Shown in pieces: positions 20,690-32,460 of a DNA stretch of 64,000 nucleotides. The position numbers and the translations under genes are program-made. The stretch's first letter is position 1, and the number at the start of each line of letters is the position of its first letter. Location: the NCBI GenBank assembly GCA_036426205.1, contig CM071571.1:115258244-115322243 (forward strand), in the 5' to 3' direction. This DNA comes from Ascaphus truei. Taxonomy: Eukaryota > Chordata > Amphibia > Anura > Ascaphidae. The notes under the pieces were generated by a model, which saw only the letters and a list, made by a program, of their open reading frames with translations, made no database searches and was not told the DNA's origin.

Positions 20690-23500
20690 ACATGACCTGT
20701 TCATTTTAAATTCTCTCACAGCCTCCTAGCCATTACAGAAACCTGTCTCGCCCCTCTCCTGCTACACACTCCTATGGTGGACTCTCCATCTGCCACATTC
20801 CCAGACTAGGGAATAGACGGGCGGAGCAGTTGGCATTCTACTCTCCCCACGATTCACATTTCATGTCATACCCCCTTTTCCCTCCGTCTTATTCTCATCC
20901 TTCGACGTCCATGCTGTCCGTCTCTTTCCCTCCTTGTCGCTGTCATCTATTGTTCCCCTGGACCAACATCCCAATTTCTTGGCAACTTTGCTGCCTGACT
21001 CCCTCACTTCCTCTCTTCTGACTGTCCTACTGGGAGACTAACATACCAGACTAAATACCTATTGGCAATCTAACTTCCACTTTAGCTGCCCATCTTATTT
21101 CTCTAACCACCTCCTATGCTCTGTCCCAGTCAACCACCACTCCTACTCATTGCAATGGCTATTCCTTGACCTGTTTTTTTTTTCTTCCCGCTTCTGCTCC
21201 CTCTATCACGCCCTTCCCTCTGTTAATCACCTCTTTACCTTTAACTTCACTCTACCCTATGCACCTTCCACAGCACCTACTTCCACACACCTTTACAGAA
21301 ACCTACATGCCCTGACCCTTTCCAATGTTCAACATCTCTAAAACCTCTCCTCTCCTCCATCTCTACCCTTTCCTGTCCCAACCTAGTAATCTCTCTATAG
21401 AACATCATACGCTCATCCACGTTAGACAAGACTGCTCCTGCCAGCGTGAAAAGTCCCTGACAATCCAAGCCACAACTGTGGCACACACACTTAACCACCC
21501 TTTTTAACTCCCTTCCCCGCCCAACTACACATACACACCCTCTACCCTCGTGGCACGTTACCTCATCACCTATGTCACAGATAATATTAATTCAATCAGA
21601 TATAGCATCTCCATGTCAGGCTCCACACACAATACCTACCACCATTCACACACCTAAATACACTCTACGTTCATTTTCCCCGTGACAAAGGGTGAGGTGT
21701 CAGCACTCCTCATCGCTCCCTACAACCTGCCCCCTTTGATCCTATTTCCTCACATTTCTTCTGCATCCTCTGCCACACTATGCCCCTTCTTTACCTTAAC
21801 TCACTTTTTTAACCACTCACCTCTGGCACATTCCAATCTTCTTTCAAACAGGCACGTACTGTGTGGCAACATGTCACCGAATCCTAGCACTGCCCACATA
21901 CCATTCCGTTTACGTCCCACACCCTACCACAAAGTCTACTTCTCACCACACATGGCGAATGTATCATGCCCATTCTAAAGAAACCCTCATATGACTTGGA
22001 CTCCCAATTTAGCGGCCACCCCATATCTCTTCCCCCCCCCCCCCCCCCCCCCCCCCCTTTTGCCTCCAGGCTACTTGATTGACTGTGTTAATTTGCCTGA
22101 CTCACTTTCTCTCCTCCAACTGCCTTCTTTACTCTTTGCAATCTGGTTTCTGTCCTCTACGCTCCACTGAGACAGCACTAACAAAAGTGGTCAATGGCCT
22201 ACTCACAGCTAAATCAAATGTTCAGTTCTCCCTAATAATTCTCCTGCATCTCTCTGCGGTCTTCGACACGGTTTATCACCCCCTTCTCCTGAACATTCTC
22301 CACTCCATTGCCTTCCGTGACGCAACCTTCTTCTGGCTCACGTCCTACCTTTACAACTGCTCCTTCTGTGTTTCCATCCCTGGTTTCTCCTTTTCACTCC
22401 CTCTCTCTGTTGGAGTCCCACAAGGTTCTCTCCTTTGCTCTCTGCTCTTCTCCATGCTTCACCTCTTCTCTTGGTGAACTAAAACAATATTTTGTCCTTC
22501 AGTATCATTTGTATGCCGATGACAAACACATTTCTCTTTTCCCCCCGGACTTCTCCCCCACACTCCGGTCCCAGGTCTTCAATTGTCTCTCTGCAATCTC
22601 TTCCTGGATGTCTTGTTGTTACCTGAAGCTTAACATGTGTAAAATAGAACTACTAATCTTTCCCCCTTCCACTTCTACGCAATACCCACACTCTCCCTTA
22701 CTGTCAATAACACCACAATCTCATCAACACCTCAAGCCAGCTGTCTAGGGATCGTCTTTGACTCTGATCTCTCATTCATTCCTCACAAAGTCCTGCCATC
22801 TGTCTCAACCTTCGAAATATCGCCAAGATACCTTTTTTCACTCATGACGCAACTAAAATCCTAATCCACTCATGTCCCACCTCGACTACTGCAACCTTCT
22901 TTTAGTTGGCATTCCCCTTGTCTGCCTATGCCCAAATGCAATCCATCCAAAATGCTGCGCCAGACGCCTCTGCAAAGCTCACAGATCCACTTCCACACTA
23001 TGCATATTCCAAAACTGGCTTCCCATAGCCTCTAGAATTAAAATTTAAAGCCCTAGAAATTACTTGCAAAGGTCTCGACGACGATGCCGCCCCCTTCTAC
23101 ATCTCAGACATTATCACCCAACTACATCAATACCCCCTACGTTCAGCCCACGACATCCACCTTTCGTCCTTCTATGCTGCCTCTTTTTGCTAGGAATTTC
23201 CTACCACGTACCATCAGACTCTGCCCCAGCTTTCAAATGTAAAAATATTCCCTGAAAAGGAACTTGCCATAACTCTAACATCCATCCCCATTGGGGCCAG
23301 CTGTGTGGCTGGATCAATCTCCACCCTATGTAACATCCTCCCTCTTTCCCCCCCCCCCCCCCCCCCCCCAAAAATCCCTCTTTGTATTTATTTGTGCATG
23401 TTTGTCCTCTCTTGTATGTAACTGTTTATGAAATCGACATAACTCTGTACCCCATTGTATCATGCTGTGGAATACGTTGGTGCTTTACAAATAAGGGTTA
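20690..23500 (+). mobile_element. L2-type LINE, endonuclease remnant to 3' tail
   Basis: In broken frames the segment encodes L2 motifs: SGFCPLRSTETALTKVVNGL, LLHLSAVFDTVYHPLLLN, SVGVPQGSLLCSLLFS and YADD followed by ISSWMSCCYLKLNMCKIELL. The 3' part holds NLRNIAKI-like and C-terminal sequence, and the end near 23430-23490 (GTATCATGCTGTGGAATACG, TTGGTGCTTTACAAATAA) is the standard L2 tail. Many stops and C runs (22027-22058, 23350-23369) interrupt it. The upstream part to about 20690 reads like the endonuclease region (LAITETCLAPL). It is an old, inactive copy. Confidence 0.85.
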
Positions 23501-23668
23501 ACCTAAATTACCCTTTTTCAAGAGAATACATAAGTATTTTACTGTGTATTTTTGTCATGTTGGATGTTGCATTGGGCTTCTCTGTCGTCTGTTGCTTTAC
23601 AAATAAACAAGAAGAAGAATACGGAACAAAAGAAAACAAATGGTGTTTGCATTGTTCTGTGGTGTACT

Positions 23669-23994
23669 GCTGCGGCCAAGTTTATTCGAGCATTTGCCCG
23701 TTCTTGGCCGCAGCAGTAGCCTGGCGCGCGCCCGAGAGTGACGGGCGCGCGCCGAAGCAGCGGAAGAGCGCCCTCCGATCGGGGCGCTCTCCCTACCGCT
23801 GCCGGGTCCCCCGGAACTCCCTGCCGCTGTCCCGCGATCGCGGGACACCAGGGCTCCCTCGGGGAGCCCCTTGACGCGCGTGCAGGGGGCGCACGCTCCC
23901 GAAGACGCGTGACCGCGCGTCTATGACGCGCGGCACGCCGAGGGGCGGCCACTAGCAAGCCGGGAAATCTCCCGGCTTGCGGATCTGGCCGCAG
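23669..23994. mobile_element. Very GC-rich MITE with nested hairpins
   Basis: The ends CTGCGGCCAAG and CTGGCCGCAG are inverted. Near the left end a perfect 15-bp inverted repeat (ACTGCTGCGGCCAAG at 23666 / its complement at 23703-23717) forms a hairpin, and further palindromes follow (GGGCGCGCGCC, AGAGCGCC/GGGGCGCTCT, CCCGCGATCGCGGG). No credible protein is encoded; the 204-residue minus-strand frame spans it by lack of stops in GC-rich DNA. The target duplication is not clear. Confidence 0.65.
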
Positions 23995-24655
23995 TGTGAT
24001 AAAGTGTGTCGGTAGTGTATATAAGAACATTATTATAGTGGTAGCTGTAACCATGGTTATTCTGTTCACTTTTTCTTTTGCATCATGAAGGCATAGTAAA
24101 TTGCTGGGTGGCCAATTTTTAATAGTAACCAAACATATATTTAATAATGGCAATAGACAGAGATTTATGTGGAGTATTATCGGTCATTGGGTGAAAAGGC
24201 TGAAAAGTCTCGACAGGCAAGCATTATCCTGCTCAGACCAGCTGTGTCTTACATAGAAAAGAACAGATTTGAATTTGTAGTTTCCTATATTAACATTTTG
24301 CTTCCAGTATAATTAGTATAAATACGTTATCTTAATTTAATTTAGTCTACAACAACATTAATACATCCTGTCTGTTTTCTATCACAGGAATAAGGATAGC
24401 ATCAACTAATTTCCTATTTTGATTAAAAAAAAAATCATCAAGGATTAACATAGTTGATCTTGAATAAGGAGAGCTGGCCAGTATGGGTAACTCCCAGTTG
24501 GCTTTATCAGGGAGACTCCAAAGGAAAGGGTTCATGTTTTTACATACTCTGTTTAAAGGTTATTGTATCCCAATACATGTCAGTAGAAGCTTAGCAGACC
24601 ATTATTTGCTGCCACACAAAAAGTGAATAATGCGTAAAAGCACGCCTGCTCATCT
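23995..24655. other. tmtc3 intron, unannotated
   Basis: Noncoding, AT-rich. A minus-strand frame at 24347-24535 reads as a possible old LINE fragment (ILASSPYSRSTMLILDDFF), but I cannot place it. Confidence 0.4.
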
Positions 24656-24960
24656 TCCAAAAATATTTCTTACAATGAACTTTAAACGAATTTCAGAAAC
24701 TTGGTAAAAACATATAGCTCCAATTTTATTAAAGTGCATATAAAAAATTCCAAGGGCAACCGTGTTTCTGGGTACACAGGCATATATTTGGGGGTCGCAG
24801 CCAAGACCCAGAACGGTCCATCTACCTACGCTCCGACCCCTTAACCGCTTTGGGCTTAATATAATATTAGAACCAGACCAATCCTACAACCATAACATGG
24901 GTTATATTTATAAACCAATAATAACCTCACCTTGGTCTGAAAACATAGTATAGATTTGTA
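24656..24960. repeat. Left arm of a long inverted repeat around a Penelope-type element
   Basis: 24656-24745 is the imperfect reverse complement of 30650-30743 (shared core CAATTTTATTAAAGTGCATA). Together with the pair 27045-27195 / 30360-30500 it shows that the block 24656-30743 is bounded by inverted terminal sequence, with an L1-type LINE inserted in the left arm. Inverted terminal repeats are a known arrangement in Penelope elements. Confidence 0.65.
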
Positions 24961-25275
24961 ACTTGTTGAACCTTTTATATAAAATCAAATACACAATAAC
25001 TATGAGGTAAACACATTATAACATTCCAATAGTCAGTTTTTTCATGTTTGATCTTCTCATACTAGACCTTTTGGAGGTCCGCGTGTCCGGTAGCTCCCTG
25101 GCCCGCAACTCCGGGTGGACAGATCAGTATCACAGTTCGTAACGGATTGTTCTGTCCAGTAGACCTCCTTCCGAGTTAGTGGACCAGGATACTGGGGAGT
25201 GTAAAATGGTGAAACGTGGAGAGCTGCCTGAAGAATGGAGAGGAAACATGGTGGAAAACGAGTCCAGAGTGTGGT

Positions 25276-26271
25276 TTAGGATTTCGACCCTTCTTTGACT
25301 GGATTATTCACTATGGGGTCTCTGTGAGGGGAATTCCTAGAGGAGACTGTTGTCCAGGAAGGATTTAAGGCTGTGAGACTTTCACCGCCTGCAGCGAGTC
25401 CAGAAGAAAGGGGGCCCAGACCGAGGTGATCGAGGAATGCCTCACCGTCATCTGGATCTCTGAGAGTTTGCGGTCTTCCTTTTCTCATCACCATGAGCCC
25501 AAATGGAAAGATCCATCTGTATTTAATGTTATGGTCTCTTAGTTTCGTTGTCACCTCCCGGAGGTTCCTTCTTTTGGCCAGTGTGGAGGGTGCCAAGTCG
25601 GCATATACCTGTAGGGATACATTTTGGAATTTGAGGTTCCTTGTCGCCGAGTTGAAGGCCTCTTTGGTTTTGAAATAGTGAAATCTTAGTACCATGTCTC
25701 TTGGCCTATCTCCCGGTTGGGGTCTCATTCTTAGAGCTCTGTGACATCTGTCCAACGTCAGGGACGACTCTGTGAAATCAGGGAGAGTCGCCGATATCGA
25801 TTTGCCCATGAATCCCTCAATATCTGCTTCAGATTCTGGGATCCCCCTGATCCGGAGGTTGTTGCGACGATCGCAGTTCTCCATATCTTCCTGTTTTTCC
25901 TTGACCTCCACGAGCTGGGCTTTCACCTCTATGAGCTCAGAGTCCATAAGGGATTGTCTGGTGATCGTGGCGTCTACTTTGGTCTCTAAGGAGTAGGTGC
26001 GTTCCCCGAGGGAGGAGATCTCAACTTTCAAATCTTTAACTGCCGTTTGCAATATAGACTCAATTTTATTGTAAAAGAAAAGCAAGTCTGTCTTGGTGGA
26101 GAGATTTTCAATCTCCACACTCGACTCTGAGTCCGATTGTCCCGAAGGAAGGGCCTCCTCCACATCAGCGCTGTTTAAGGATGGCTGACCTTTGTTTTTT
26201 TTTTAAGTACTCTCGCAGCTCACTCTGAGTCTTTTTTTCTTTTTGGTAGTTTTAACGATTTTTGAGGCCAT
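25276..26271 (-). pseudogene. L1/Tx1-type LINE ORF1 protein
   Basis: An open frame of 295 codons (26163-25276) encodes a coiled-coil RNA-binding protein typical of L1 ORF1: an N-terminal acidic stretch, a heptad-rich coiled coil (about residues 20-95, with DLKVEISSLGERTYSLETKV), then the RRM-like domain start RRNNLRIRGIPE, DRCHRALRMR and a basic C-terminal domain (YADLAPSTLAKRRNLREVT). The true start is probably the ATG at 26271 (MASKIVKTTKKK), with a frame change in an A run at about 26194-26205. It chaperones LINE RNA in living elements. No ORF2 follows on the minus strand below 25276, so this copy is a partial element. Confidence 0.85.
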
Positions 26272-26985
26272 GGTATCTGGATCTGGGATGATATATGGTT
26301 TATATTTAGCGAGATGGATTGGACTGGTTTGCTGTCCTAGATTAAGAGAGAAGGAAGCTGGGGGTGTACATGGAGCCTAGGTTTCAGGGCGTCATTCTAG
26401 CACGTATTGCTCATTCTCAGATGTTTGTAGAGCCCTTTTGTTGGAGGGTACATGGTCCTCCGTGGGGCGTCCTAGGGAATTTTTTGTTTTCATTTTTTCC
26501 CCCCTTCTGTTGGATTTCACTTAAGAGAGTTATTATAACAGATTTTTTGGGGAGTAGGGGGAGCAACCTGTGTGGTCCCTAGGACTTGGCTTCTGTACAC
26601 TACAGGGGGCTCAGACTTGTGTGGATGGTGAGGGGGAGGGGGGGGCCTTGCTGTAGCATGGTTGGGAGCTTATGGGATAGTCTGACTGTTCCTCCACGTT
26701 AGTGGGGCCTGCTCCTGTCTGCAGCTGTGAGCCGGGAGCTCCCCTCCGTGATGCGCTATTTCCTCCGACCGGGGGGGGCCCCTCCTGGCCCGCCCGCCCC
26801 AGGGGACAATCCGTGCCGGCTCCCGCGGCTCCAACCCTCCGCTTCCCGCTTCAGGCGCGCTCACCTGGAGATCATCGAGATTCCTACTGAACTCCGAGGA
26901 GGTCCGGCGGGGAGGGGGGTGCTCGACCCGCTAATCTATTCTCTTATTTTCATGGGAGAATTTGCACAGTTTGGCATATTATAAC
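26272..26985 (-). mobile_element. 5' untranslated/promoter region of the L1-type LINE
   Basis: Lies upstream of the ORF1 start on the minus strand and becomes GC-rich and purine/pyrimidine-biased (26620-26930, including a run of G at 26632-26645). CpG-rich 5' ends are usual for L1-type promoters. It ends where the sequence of the Penelope terminal arm resumes at about 26985. Confidence 0.45.
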
Positions 26986-27200
26986 TGTCCCATCCCGTTA
27001 TTGATTCCAGTATAGTGTGTAACAGTCTCTGCCTAATCCATTTTAATCTACACAGTTAATATGCATACTTAAATCATGTTTAGCCCAGGTTTCCATGCTG
27101 TAATGGTTTCATTTCTCTGGGTTTAATAATAGCATGCTTATTCAGAGGACTGGACAGTGTCAACATCTCCAAACATCCTAATCATATCGTCTCTTTGTAT
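26986..27200. repeat. Continuation of the left inverted arm
   Basis: The stretch reading GTTAATATGCATAC, GTTTAGCCCAGGTTTCC and CAACATCTCCAAACATCCTA is an imperfect reverse complement of 30360-30500. It is separated from 24656-24745 by the L1-type insertion. Confidence 0.65.
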
Positions 27201-27594
27201 GCCCGTTATTCCATGGAGCTGGATTTTAAGTGCTTGGTAATTACTGGTATTCAAAATCGGTAGCGTATTCATACCCATCACATTTAAATGTAACTTATGC
27301 TTCCATGAACAAGGTGTACTGCTCGACTGGACATGGACAAGCCCAATGTCCCCAAACGCCCTGCATACTTTCCACACATTTTTAATCAAACATGGTGTGA
27401 TCACCAACCTCATCTATAGTTTATAGCTATTGGCGTAAAAAAGCGCCAGTGGCCAAGTGGCTTTTCTTTTAGACATGTTTGGCTATTCCAATGGTTTTCG
27501 GAATCCTGTATTGCCTTGTTTTTTTTTTTTTGCTGACCTTTTATGGCTTCTCTGAGTTTGAGGAGCAGATGCTCGTGCTCTCCCCAATTTTCTC

Positions 27595-28200
27595 ACCGCC
27601 GGCGACATGCGTTTCGCGGGCTTCCGGGCTACTAAACTTCCTTAACTTTGTTTTATGTTCCATAACCGTAACTACATCACATATAAAAACAAATCAAACT
27701 TTATAAGATGGCGTCACATTTAAAGAAAAATTATATATTTAATTTCCTCATTGAGGTCACATGGAGATAAGCTGTCCAATACGTGAAACCATTTGGTTTC
27801 TCGTTGCAGCAATCTCTTATCAATATCTCATCCACATATCCGTTTTGGTGTTTCCAAAAATTTACTGCATTAAAATGCCTTGCAACACATTTGATACATC
27901 ACAAACACACATGTTAAAGTACTCTTCTTCAGATTTCCCTCCTGGTTTTACCTACATACTGTAGATCTTCCTGCAGTCACATTGTAACATATAAATTACC
28001 CCTTTCATTTTGCAATGAATGCATTATTTTATTGCAAAACGTCTTCTGCCATGTGTGTCCATGACATTTTTATTCTGACAAAAAAGTACATGCCTTACAG
28101 TTTCCATAAGGGAAATGACCCTTCATTTTAATAGAAGTCCGTCCGAAAATATTATCTGTAATGCTAGAAAAAGAACTTCTAACCAGGCGATCAAGGAAAT
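27595..28200 (-). pseudogene. Decayed Penelope-like GIY-YIG endonuclease region
   Basis: Reading the minus strand in shifting frames gives GRTSIKMKGHFPYGNCKACT, then a GNLYVT- or KGVIYML-type GIY motif, a YVGKT.RE motif, RHFNAVNFWKHQNG and LLQRETKWFHVLDSLSPCDL, which aligns block by block with the better copy at 9885-10424. There are many frame changes and stops. Near 27600-27640 lies a terminal-repeat motif (GCCCGCGAAACGCATGTC on the minus strand). Confidence 0.8.
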
Positions 28201-28204
28201 CATT

Positions 28205-28630
28205 TGAAAATATGAGTGAAAATTGAAGCCAAGAAGGTGCCCTCACAAATCCTAATTGAAATCAATTCTCTAACAACCCCAAAGTGATGACACGGCAGTC
28301 TCGCATCTTTAAATGTGGGACATTTAAAGATGCAGTGGGACTGAGTGGTGTCCGCCCAGGACAGTAACAGGAGCAGTGCGATTTGGGACATTTAAACATT
28401 GCGCCAGGGTCGTGGTGGGGGCCAGCTGGTGAGTTGTTGTGGCGGCTGACCGACTAGGGCTGTATTTTTCCATTCTGCATTACTCCAATAGTACTTTTTT
28501 TTTTTCTCCTTTTTTTTTTGGCCCCAGCAAAGCTCTAGTAAAAATAAAATAAAAAAGTTGCGCAGCCCCTTTCTTGAAATCTGCCAGCTCAAATACCTTC
28601 TCTTCAAAACCTTTTACAGTGGAGCACTTT
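28205..28630. other. Insert between the RT and nuclease parts of the decayed Penelope copy
   Basis: The sequence does not align with Penelope. It contains an inverted AGATGCGAGACTGCC-like and GATGCAGTGGGACTG-like pair, a duplicated GGGACATTTAAA motif (28317-28329 and 28386-28396), and a GC-rich part. It is probably another repeat inserted in the element. I do not recognise it. Confidence 0.45.
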
Positions 28631-28639
28631 TAACCTCAT

Positions 28640-28930
28640 TCTTAAAAGCTGTCCAGGAGGAAATCCTTTGATTTAGATTTGGTGAGTTGTTGACTGGTGG
28701 CTATTAAGAGCTTGTTTGTTGCTATACTTTTTCTAATAAAGTCGGTGACCTTATTTCCTTCCTTTTTAATTACCAGATCCAAAAATAACACAAGTAGCAC
28801 TACAAGTGCACTACATTTGGGCAGTACCAAAATGTTGCGAGCAATAGTTTTTGAAAGTTTATCATTGGGTATACGTGGAGGCGAGATTGAGAAGAGATTG
28901 CTGCAGTGAGAATCAAAATGCATAGCTTAT
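28640..28930 (-). pseudogene. Decayed Penelope-like reverse transcriptase C-terminal core
   Basis: The minus-strand frame reads LFLDLVIKKEGNKVTDFIRK, then SIATNKLLIATSQQ, equivalent to FLDLKISIKENG and FRKAIATNSNLRANSHQ of the copy at 8893-9679. Only this C-terminal part of the RT survives before sequence of the upstream terminal repeat. Confidence 0.8.
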
Positions 28931-29620
28931 CTTCATGTGGCCTCAATAAGGAAATGAAATATACAATGTTTCTTTAAATATAGCTCCAGCTTTGAACGGC
29001 TCCGTATGTGATACGTTTCTTGTTAAATATGGTACTATATAAAGAAAAACAATGCACACACAAGCGCACCACGGATTAATAAAATATAAATGAATATTTA
29101 ATATCAGGTCACATGGACCACATAAACACAAAAATCAAACAATAAAATTATCAAACATAAGAAAATATACCAATCATGAAACATATAGTACATGGCTACT
29201 CCCACAAAGGGGATTCTAAACCAATATAAGCTTCTGTGAAGCACAAAAAATAACAAATCTAAATCAAGGCATAGTCAAACTAATACCCACTGTAAGGGTT
29301 CTAAGACACCTAGATTTAATAAACCCATATGAGGGGAACGGATACTAACCGCAAGTGGCAGCAGTTGCTCAGTGTGGATGCGAACGATCCTTACTACGCG
29401 AACACACGGCAAACTACTTTCTCTGCTAACACTTCCTGGTCTCGCGTTCCAGCCAATGGGTAACTGCGCAGGGCTGACTCGTGACCTCTACACATTTCGC
29501 AACAATGTGCTTCGTCAAGATAGAGGCAGCACGTGCGCATTAAGTACCCATCAGAGCCAATGAAATCAGCTCTTACCATAACAGATATGTGACGTGACGC
29601 TAGTAAATAAACAAATCTAT
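28931..29620 (-). mobile_element. 5' terminal repeat of the decayed Penelope copy
   Basis: At 29486-29530 the minus strand reads ATCTTGACGAAGCACATTG followed by TTGCGAAATGTGTAGAGGTC, flanked by pairing GCCTCTA and TAGAGGT segments. This is the hammerhead-ribozyme-like block of Penelope terminal repeats. The remainder is AT-rich noncoding sequence. A Helitron follows immediately. Confidence 0.6.
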
Positions 29621-29621
29621 A

Positions 29622-30145
29622 TCTATATAATTGAAAATCTTGTGTGTGAGTCTCTGTAGACCATTTGATTAGCCCATCGGTCCGCCCGCCCGCCCTTCCA
29701 CGGCTCTTATTGGCCGTTGTCTCTCCCCAACCCCAAAGTGTCCCGCCCCCCCACGGCTCTCATTGGCTGGTGCGCTGTAACCCAGAGGTCCCCGCCACAC
29801 TGATGCTGCTTCCTGAGGTGACAAAATGCTCCATGGTGCTGCCGGCTGTTGCTGCTACTGCTGGGGGGGAGGCTTAACTGAGATGTGTGAGTATACCCCC
29901 CCCGCCCCGGTTTTCGCCCCCCCCCCCCCAGCTCCGTTTCACTTATGTCACCAAAATATACATTTTACTGTGGTGTATTTACAATAAACCATTTTTTAAA
30001 CATTGTATTACATTTTCTTCCATGTTTCTTTTCAACATCATTATACAACCTTTCCACCAAATAGTCATCCTATTGTTCCCCTATTTATAAATAATACTAC
30101 CTATTACGGATTTACATCCCGGGCAACGCCGGGTATATCAGCTAG
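29622..30145 (+). mobile_element. Nonautonomous Helitron
   Basis: Starts TCTATATAATTGAAAATC directly after an A and ends ATATCAGCTAG directly before a T, the standard 5'-TC...CTAG-3' insertion between A and T. Ten bases or so before the end is the hairpin CCCGGGCAACGCCGGG (30118-30133), the usual rolling-circle stop signal. At 524 bp it encodes no Rep/helicase. The interior is GC-rich with C runs. It sits inside the terminal region of the decayed Penelope copy. Confidence 0.9.
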
Positions 30146-30743
30146 TAACTAAATAATACTAAAGTGTTGAATAACTAATCTAATACAACAATATACAATC
30201 TAAACTATGAGTATAATATACGTGTTTAAGACAAATAAGGCATGTTAAATCAATATATGCAATAGAAAGTGCTAATGTGAATAAAAGACGTGCTGGAAAA
30301 ATGTTTTCAGCTGATAATTAGTGCAGGAGTGCCAATGGACATATAAAGTGGTGAAAATATAATTCAGATGTTTGGAGATGGTGACACTATCTGCGTCCAG
30401 CCCTGCGAATAAGCATGATGTTAACCCCTGAGGAATAAACCTGGGTTAAACATTATTTGCACTGAGCATGCATATTAATTGTGAAGACTGTGTGCAATTT
30501 CTTCTGTGGAAATTAGGTTGATAGGACTGACCTCCGTATTGTAATTTGGTTTAAATGTTAATATTTTTATTTTACTTAACGTGATGTAATATGTGGATAA
30601 TGTTAATGGTATGGGGATTACTTTCATTTAGGTGAAGTGGACAATATCAATTTTTCATATGCACTTTAATAAAATTGAAGATGGTTTTTAGCAAGTTTCT
30701 GAAATCTGTCGTTTCCGGTCTATTGTAAGGAATATTTTTGGCA
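30146..30743. repeat. Right arm of the Penelope-type inverted repeat
   Basis: Contains the partners of the left arm: 30360-30500 pairs with 27045-27195, and 30650-30743 pairs with 24656-24745. Noncoding. Confidence 0.6.
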
Positions 30744-31439
30744 TACGTGCAAGAGTGCTGTTTACATCATATTTGTCTTTTCTTTTGGATCTTGTTTTGA
30801 AGAGGGAGCAACACCATAGTGTTGGTTTCACATCCCCAATATATAAAACCTTGAGCACTTTTCTGGTTATCTAATCATACATATGTACCATCATTTTGCT
30901 TCTTATTTCTCCTGAATGAAAACTTTAGCATACAGGCGGTCCTCGGTTACCCGACGCAATGCGTTACTCAAAATGGCGTCGGATAGCGAAGCGTCGTAAA
31001 GCGAAACCCGTTTTCCCATAGGAACACTGTTTAAATCAAACGTTCCGTTCCTGAAGGCATTTTTAATGCTAAAATACACAGAAAATGTTACTCAAGCAAT
31101 AAGATATGCAGCACACACACAGATTATGATGGAAACATTATATTTATTGATTCCAGAACTGTAAAATAAAACTATAAAAATAAAACTATGCTGTATTCTG
31201 TACAGAAATGTACATGCGCAAAAAAAAAAAAAAGCTGTGTGTGCTGTGCACGCGCATAGTAAGTGAAACTTCTTTGACTTTTGTCACAGAAATTGTATTT
31301 GTATTGGTGATGTTTGAATTAAAAATCAAAATACAATTTCATTGACAAAACGCAAATAAATTTGACTTAGAATGCGCGTGCTCGGCACACATCCCCTGTA
31401 TTAGTGCAAATAGCTAAGTGTGAATTCCTCGTGTGTGCC

Positions 31440-32445
31440 TGTGACAGAGTGTGCGCCTGTGACAGAGTGTGCGCCTACGACAGAGTGTGTGCCTGTGTGG
31501 GACTGGGACTGCGTCTGCGTGTGACTGCGTCTGCGTGTGACTGCGTCTGCGTGTGACTGTGTCTGCGTGCGACTGTGTCTGCGTGCGACTGTGTGTGCGT
31601 GTGACTGTGTCTGCGTGTGACTGTGTCTGCGGTGTTTGTGTGGACTGACTGCGTGTGAGTGTTTGGGACTGTGCCTGAGTTGAACTTGTACAGTGGGACG
31701 GGGTCTGGTGTGATGGGTCTGCGTGTGATTGTGTCTGCGTGTGCTGTCTGTGTGTGACTGTGTCTGCGTGTGACTGTGTCTGCGTGTGCGTGTGACTGTC
31801 TGCGTGTGCATGTGACTGTGTCTGCGTGTGACTGTGTCTGCGTGTGACTGTGTGTGCGTGTGACTGTCTGCGTGTGACTGCGTGTGCGTGTGACTGCGTC
31901 TACGTGTGACTGCGTGTGCGTGTGATTGTGTCTGCGTGTGACTGTGTGACTATGTGACTGTGTCTGCGTGTGACTGTGTCTGCGTGTGACTGTGTGGCTG
32001 TCTGCGTGTGACTGTGTGACTGTGTGTGCGTGCGTGTGACTGTGTGTGCGTGCGTGTGACTGTGTGTGCGTGCGTGTGACTGTGTGCGTGCGTGTGACTG
32101 TGTGCGTGCGTGTGACTGTGTGTGCGTGCGTGTGACTGTGTGACTGTGTGACTGCGTGCGTGTGACTGTGTGACTGTGCGTGCGTGTGACTGTGCGTGTG
32201 ACTGTGTGACTGTGCGTGCGTGTTACTGTGCGTGCGTGTGACTGTGTGACACTGCGTGCATGTAACTGTGTGACTGTGCGTGCATGTGACTGTGCGTGTG
32301 ACTGCGTGAGTGTGCGTGCGTGTGAGTGTGCGTGCGCGTGACTGAGTGTGTGTCTGTGTGTGACACAGGGTGTGTGCGGGTGACAGTGTGTGTCTGAGTG
32401 CGCGTGTGTGTGACACAGGGTGTGTGTGACACAGGAGGTGAGTAA
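31440..32445 (-). repeat. 1-kb minisatellite inside the Tigger element
   Basis: Degenerate units of 12-16 bases built from TGTGACTGTGTCTGCG run through the block, with a change to TGCGTGCGTGTGACTG units beyond about 32020. The repeat unit avoids stop codons on the minus strand, so several minus-strand frames stay open for 120-310 codons (Thr/His/Ser-rich); these are not genes. A dinucleotide-like core suggests slippage growth. Confidence 0.9.
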
Positions 32446-32460
32446 GAGTATATATGAATG

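Noticed and set aside
23539..24153. A 204-residue minus-strand open frame
   Set aside because: It spans a GC-rich MITE and its AT-rich flanks; absence of stops follows from composition and no domain is visible.
31475..32416. A 313-residue minus-strand open frame rich in Ser, His and Thr
   Set aside because: It is the translation of the minisatellite; all neighbouring frames are also open because the repeat unit lacks stops.
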